A stretch of DNA of 64,000 bases from Topomyia yanbarensis (Eukaryota > Arthropoda > Insecta > Diptera > Culicidae). Shown piece by piece: positions 62,501 through 64,000 of this stretch. The notes below the pieces were generated by a model. It was not told the DNA's origin. It did not search any database and saw nothing but the letters and a program-made list of their open reading frames with translations. Within the stretch, counting starts at the first letter, position 1; every line of letters begins with the position of its first letter. Location of the stretch: positions 32,772,343 to 32,836,342 of the forward strand of contig NC_080671.1 in assembly GCF_030247195.1 (NCBI RefSeq), written 5' to 3'. Made by a program: the position numbers and the translations under genes.

Positions 62501-63686
62501 CTCCAAATCGAACCCGTTGCTTCTGGTTCCCATCAACGCGACAAACGGTATACAACAAATTGTTGATCATTCACGATAAGCTTGCGATTCCCATGCCTAC
62601 TAGATGCGAACAGCATACGCAAGGTGAACAACTTTTGGCAGGTCAACACAGAGCGCGGAAAGGTGCTACAAAACGGTAGCAGGCCTGCATAATGTGGCTT
62701 GTGCGTACAAGTCAAGCCTCTAGCTAGACGCGAACGCGGCCCCACCGCCGATTAAAGTAGACCGATGAGCATAGGTATTAGCGAACGGTGTGTCAATTGC
62801 GCTATATTTCTTGGAACTTTAGAAGCTTCTGTTGAAGTGATTAATTTTTATATGAAATCATGGAAAAATATTCATTAATTATCATCTTCTAATTCCAGGA
62901 GGCGAAACGAATGGGTGCCTGCGGCATTCCCCATCCCTTAACAAGTGCATCGAGCGATCCGTTCAGTACTACATCACGTACATGTCGAACGGTAAGATTT
63001 CCGACCGATACTACGTGATGTCCATCGATCCGCTAGCATTCCCAAACACCACTTTGGTCCGAAACAGAAATATTCAAACGTACTTCCTAAGCAGGGAGAT
63101 GAGAGGATTCAAGAATTCATTCGTCACCGATGTCAAGTAATGTCGATCGGTGTACTCGCAGCCGTGCTCAAATCATCAACCACTCTTTCTTCCAGGGCAG
63201 ATCTCAACAAACTGGAATTCCTGCTGCAAATTCACATGCCAGCTTTGGACGTGCATGGATCATACAGGGCGGAACTGGCACACGAACGACAGATCGCTGA
63301 ATGGGCTAAAATGTTTTCCTCGATTCGTGAGAATTCACCACTAGTAAAATCTAACCCTGTAATCTAAAAAGTTTTTTCCTCCAGGCAACTCCACCCTTCG
63401 GATACACCTTAAGGGAACGACGTACGAAAGTGACGACCGGATATACGTCCGGGTGAACATTACCGACTTTGATCTGACGATCGGCGATCATACGGTGGGA
63501 TTCGGTTGGTTCACCATGAGCGGCAATTACTCCGAGCATAGCCAGAATTTTGATTTGGAACGTGGCCGTAACATTCTGTCGATTGTGGAGAATGAGTTCA
63601 CCGAAAGTTTCCGGCAAAAGTTCCAGCTGTTGTTGAATGAGATTTTGCGATTAGCGCCTTTCGAGCGGTTCTTTCCCAGTCAGTAG
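45265..63686 (+). CDS. Takeout/JHBP-family secreted protein, gene 2 (complete, 254 residues)
   Basis: Four coding exons: 45265-45358, 62899-63136, 63196-63326 and 63385-63686, total 765 nt including stop. Junction codons: C+GA gives Arg, AA+G gives Lys, C+GC gives Arg. Residues 1 to about 30 are a signal peptide: a short basic start (GKLWRQ), then a hydrophobic core VAFAVALLGGGILTVVGG. Cys38 and Cys48 (x9 spacing, SLNKC) form the family disulfide, and no other Cys is present. The mature protein should be a haemolymph or sensillar carrier of lipophilic ligands. It is clearly diverged from gene 1: the FNGDP motif is absent (IGDHTVGFGWF instead) and the middle exon encodes a charged segment (AELAHERQIAEWAKM) where the family is hydrophobic and Gly-rich. 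Start chosen because it is the only ATG giving a signal peptide in the required phase. Intron 1 is 17.5 kb. Confidence 0.85.
45359..47474. other. Gene 2 intron 1, first part
   Basis: Contains two diverged copies of the dispersed repeat family with an ATACCATTCGACTCAGTTCG box followed by a GT-rich run: about 46000-46130 and 46975-47110. Otherwise nothing recognised. Confidence 0.45.
46975..47110 (+). repeat. Dispersed repeat family copy
   Basis: Starts with a diverged form of the family end (TTGCCCTTCTCCTATTGAAA, then ATGCAATCACTCTGACAATC), followed by GGTCCGGAGAGCC (degraded core), ATACCATTCAACTCACTTCC and a GTGTGTGCG run. Confidence 0.6.
48400..49330 (+). repeat. Diverged tandem repeat array
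   Basis: A phrase of the form TTGATGTGCCGCATGACAGG recurs at about 48461, 48602, 48733, 48831 and 49221, each time with related neighbouring text (AGAAAACCGA before it, GGAATCACC-type text after it). Units are irregular because of deletions and an inserted hairpin. Confidence 0.65.
48941..49186. mobile_element. Hairpin element with 10-11-bp target duplication
   Basis: Arms: GACGCAGAATCCCTATGGAT, then AAAGACTCG, paired with CGAGTCTTTATCCAGAGGGA, then TTCAGCGTC; inner arms around GAGCACGAGACCTGTCAA also pair. Flanked on both sides by TTACTTTACAT (48930-48940 and 49187-49197). Related repeat units lacking the insert show the sequence once. Confidence 0.8.
49920..50289. other. Intron sequence, repeat-family fragment
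   Basis: The stretch at 49918-50010 (GCTGCTATTGAATTTCATTC and a CCGGAGTTATAG-like box) matches the text at 51010-51070 and is part of the dispersed family. No gene. Confidence 0.45.
50292..51145. repeat. Dispersed repeat family copies around a microsatellite
   Basis: 50292-50420 carries the family end TTTTGCCTTTCTCCTATAGA, the core GGCCCGGAGGGCC (50351-50363) and ATACCATTCGACTCAGTTCG. 50900-51145 holds the CGGTTACTCGGAGATGGCTC box, the CCGGTTCCGGAGTTACGG box, and again the end TTTTGCCTTTCTCCTATAGA. Confidence 0.65.
50440..50560. repeat. (GTAT)n microsatellite
   Basis: About 30 near-perfect tetranucleotide units with one GTATATAT interruption at 50521, lying in the GT-rich tract of the dispersed repeat. 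Confidence 0.95.
51146..52267. other. Intron sequence with inverted repeat copy
   Basis: 51430-51620 is homologous in inverted orientation to 31600-31790 and belongs to the same dispersed element. The long open frame at 51388-51948 runs through it and is not considered a gene. Confidence 0.5.
52268..52800 (-). mobile_element. 3' part of a retroelement ORF with hairpin and poly(A)
   Basis: In the minus strand a hydrophilic tail (NTDEDGFTTATRKNKKQIRT, then SDREQQESSTDDDMDGNENA, ending RKRISTRSSKLRQQDLEDRH) is followed by a stop, the stem CGGCTCAGTTGTGATAACGC with its partner GTTGAGCCG, AAATAAA and an A-rich tract near 52270. This looks like a retrotransposon ORF1/gag end or a processed transcript. 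No catalytic domain remains. Family undetermined. Confidence 0.45.
52854..53040. repeat. Degenerate CCCGAA-type tandem repeat
   Basis: Repeated CCGAACCCGACCCGAACC-like blocks separated by A-rich tracts. The left edge (TAGAGATGGTTGGG) resembles hAT termini, which often carry such subterminal repeats; no matching right end was found. Confidence 0.5.
53231..55905. mobile_element. Foldback element with roughly 480-bp terminal inverted repeats
   Basis: The left end GTTGGCAGCACCCTCTCAGA, then TTTTAATGAAACTTTCTGT, is mirrored exactly at 55865-55905. The inverted similarity continues to about 53715 on the left and about 55425 on the right. The core contains a tandem array (53866-54790) and unassigned sequence. 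No transposase. A target duplication is not evident. Confidence 0.75.
53866..54790. repeat. Tandem array, roughly 480-bp unit, rich in CACGCG
   Basis: Landmarks repeat in order: CGTTAACGTACAAGTGCTTG (53870), CGTTAACATACGAATGCTTA (54190), CGTTAACGTACAAATGCTCG (54669); CATGACCGGGAACTCTAGTG (53994) and CATGACCGGTTACTCTAGTG (54457); CCAAGAACGCACGCGAATA (54094) and CCAAGAACACACGCGAATA (54557). The first unit has an internal deletion and the third is partial. Confidence 0.75.
55906..56484. other. Intron sequence, no gene recognised
   Basis: Rich in ACACAC-type runs; no domains seen. Confidence 0.4.
56485..56517 (+). other. Degraded hammerhead-ribozyme-like motif
   Basis: CCTTGAGTA (56485-56493), a short stem AGGC / GCC (56494-56497, 56510-56512) and GAAAC (56513-56517) occur in hammerhead order. 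The CUGANGA box has at least two mismatches, so activity is not expected. Similar phrases accompany Penelope-like retroelements; assignment is tentative. Confidence 0.25.
56600..57960 (+). mobile_element. Dead I/LOA-type non-LTR retrotransposon fragment
   Basis: RT remnants, then an RNase H domain, then a Cys-rich C-terminal segment, then a probable 3' UTR. The endonuclease and most of RT are deleted. RNase H after RT is typical of the I, LOA and R1-related lineages and is not present in Jockey or CR1, so this is a separate class from the other retroelements here. It lies sense in gene 2 intron 1. Confidence 0.75.
56620..57855 (+). pseudogene. RT - RNase H remnant of I/LOA-type element
   Basis: LAIEGAFDNMSF (RT motif, about 56616), a frameshift, then GYPQSGVLSPLLWNLVDD and YGFADDYHI (active-site box, about 56822-56850). 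After a deletion the frame at 57073-57549 gives RNase H: VVCYTDGSLLEDRAGAG (first Asp), AFQAEIFAILCG (Glu) and IHFCSDSQAA (Asp), so the acidic triad is visible. A stop at 57547 is followed in another frame by CDLCESDYRASYHLICNCPV, a CCHC-like C-terminal segment, ending at 57855. Confidence 0.78.
57961..59101. other. Unclassified, possibly degraded retroelement
   Basis: 58355-58430 (VVEEIKEETMQLKSDVSQVG) looks like part of a coiled-coil or gag-type protein, and 58990-59030 (RALGLLGRLNYYKPI) vaguely resembles a Gypsy-type RT end (LGLxNYY). Both are short and separated by stops. Not enough to name a family. Confidence 0.3.
59102..59430 (-). pseudogene. Unidentified open-frame fragment next to repeat tail
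   Basis: 59102-59200 is a degraded copy of the repeat tail seen at 30640-30733. Beyond it, on the minus strand, a protein-like stretch starts MNPREMPRACVLTNSAIDAC and continues through HDTRAAIVNATIDNITMSIA. No family recognised. It could be an old transposon coding fragment. Confidence 0.25.
59529..59540. repeat. G12 homopolymer
   Basis: Run of twelve G in an otherwise mixed context. Confidence 0.9.
59584..59840. mobile_element. Hairpin element, TCTAGACCAA ends
   Basis: The left arm (TCTAGACCAATATGTGAAAT, then GGGCGGAAGTCCAAATGAGA) and its inverted partner at 59777-59840 (GGACTTCCGCCC, then TTGGTCTAGA) pair over about 60 bp. 257 bp, non-coding. Confidence 0.75.
59889..60208. mobile_element. 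Hairpin-type element, ACACACC ends
   Basis: TACACACCTAGAAAAAAT at the left against ATTTTTTTGGTGTGTAG at the right. The interior is rich in recurring ATTTTACG / TACGT and TTTATGTCAT text. About 320 bp, non-coding. Confidence 0.5.
60209..62898. other. Gene 2 intron 1, last part
   Basis: No gene recognised. Two related phrases (CCAAAGGCGTCAGAAGACTA at 60307 and CCAAGGGCGCTAGAAGACCA at 61506) mark diverged copies of a dispersed repeat. The end is the acceptor AATTCCAG. Confidence 0.45.
60949..61010. repeat. 31-bp tandem duplication
   Basis: Two adjacent copies of a 31-bp unit beginning TGAGCGGGCATGTAAACGCG, differing at two positions. Confidence 0.9.
62899..63136 (+). CDS. Gene 2, exon with conserved Cys pair
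   Basis: Acceptor AATTCCAG, donor GTAATG. Encodes GETNGCLRHSPSLNKCIERS and continues to FKNSFVTDV. 238 nt, exactly as in gene 1. The donor is a weaker GTAATG where gene 1 has GTAAGT. Confidence 0.9.
63196..63326 (+). CDS. Gene 2, middle exon
   Basis: Acceptor TTCTTCCAG, donor GTGAGA. Encodes ADLNKLEFLLQIHMPALDVH, then GSY and a charged stretch AELAHERQIAEWAKMFSSI. 131 nt, one codon shorter than in gene 1. Flanking introns are 59 and 58 bp. Confidence 0.85.
63385..63686 (+). CDS. Gene 2, last exon
   Basis: Acceptor TTCCTCCAG. Encodes NSTLRIHLKGTTYESDDRIY through VRVNITDFDL and IVENEFTESFRQKF to RFFPSQ and TAG. 302 nt as in gene 1, and the C-terminal helix pattern is preserved. Confidence 0.92.
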
Positions 63687-63768
63687 TAGAGGTAACCGGC
63701 AGACCGAGAGACGTTATCAGTGATGCGATGAGTACAGAGGGGAATGTAAATAGAGCTTTATTTGTAAT

Positions 63769-63774
63769 AATAAA
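63769..63774 (+). other. Candidate polyadenylation signal, gene 2
   Basis: AATAAA 82 bases after the stop codon, followed by a T-rich stretch; the best candidate in the 3' flank. Confidence 0.6.
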
Positions 63775-64000
63775 CAATATTTATTTTTGTACGAAATGCT
63801 GGTTTAATCAGTTTATACTTAATGAACATGTCCTATGGAACGAGTGAAATGGATTCCCACGGAATACTTACACAATAAAATAATGTAGGTTTCACTGTTA
63901 GGTGAAATTTGAACATAATTAATTTTACAGAAGTCTTGTTAAATATAAATAAATGTTCAATAACTATGTATGTTAAACAGGATTGTCTCCGAATAAGGTA

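Overview
The window is AT-rich eukaryotic DNA from an insect, most likely a culicine-type mosquito. That rests on two spliced takeout/juvenile-hormone-binding-protein (JHBP) family genes, very large introns packed with transposon remnants, and the mix of transposons (Tc1/mariner D37E-like, Jockey/CR1-type and I/LOA-type non-LTR elements, TTAA-specific and TA-specific non-autonomous elements). The species is an inference. Nothing bacterial is present.

Host genes. Both lie on the + strand in tandem and share exon structure. Gene 1 has exons at 3751-3988, 20919-21052 and 21236-21537; its signal-peptide exon was not found and is probably upstream of the window. Gene 2 has exons at 45265-45358 (signal peptide), 62899-63136, 63196-63326 and 63385-63686 and encodes 254 residues. 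Every splice junction keeps frame. The second coding exon is 238 nt and the last is 302 nt in both genes, so they are tandem duplicates. Both products should be secreted carriers of small hydrophobic ligands. The ligand cannot be read from sequence.

Layout. 1-3.7 kb: unassigned sequence and one small hairpin element. 3.75-21.5 kb: gene 1, whose 16.9-kb intron carries a mariner-like remnant, a dead Jockey/CR1-type element, two copies (A, B) of a 1.6-kb TA-flanked element built from internal modules, and a nest of TTAA elements around an element whose terminal repeats are arrays of a 15-16-bp motif. 21.5-45 kb: intergenic, with a dead minus-strand Jockey/CR1-type element, a TTAA hairpin, a 2-kb direct duplication, a piggyBac-like TTAA element, copy C of the modular element, a hairpin, a 1.9-kb TA-flanked element and a reverse-transcriptase fragment. 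45.3-63.7 kb: gene 2, whose 17.5-kb first intron holds a three-level nest (terminal-repeat element, tandem array, hairpin with target duplication), a foldback element around a tandem array, a degraded hammerhead-like motif, a dead I/LOA-type element with RNase H, and further hairpins.

The mobile elements are mostly dead or non-autonomous. No intact transposase, reverse transcriptase or viral gene was seen. The most unusual objects are the modular element A/B/C, the element with motif-array termini, and the foldback element enclosing tandem repeats.
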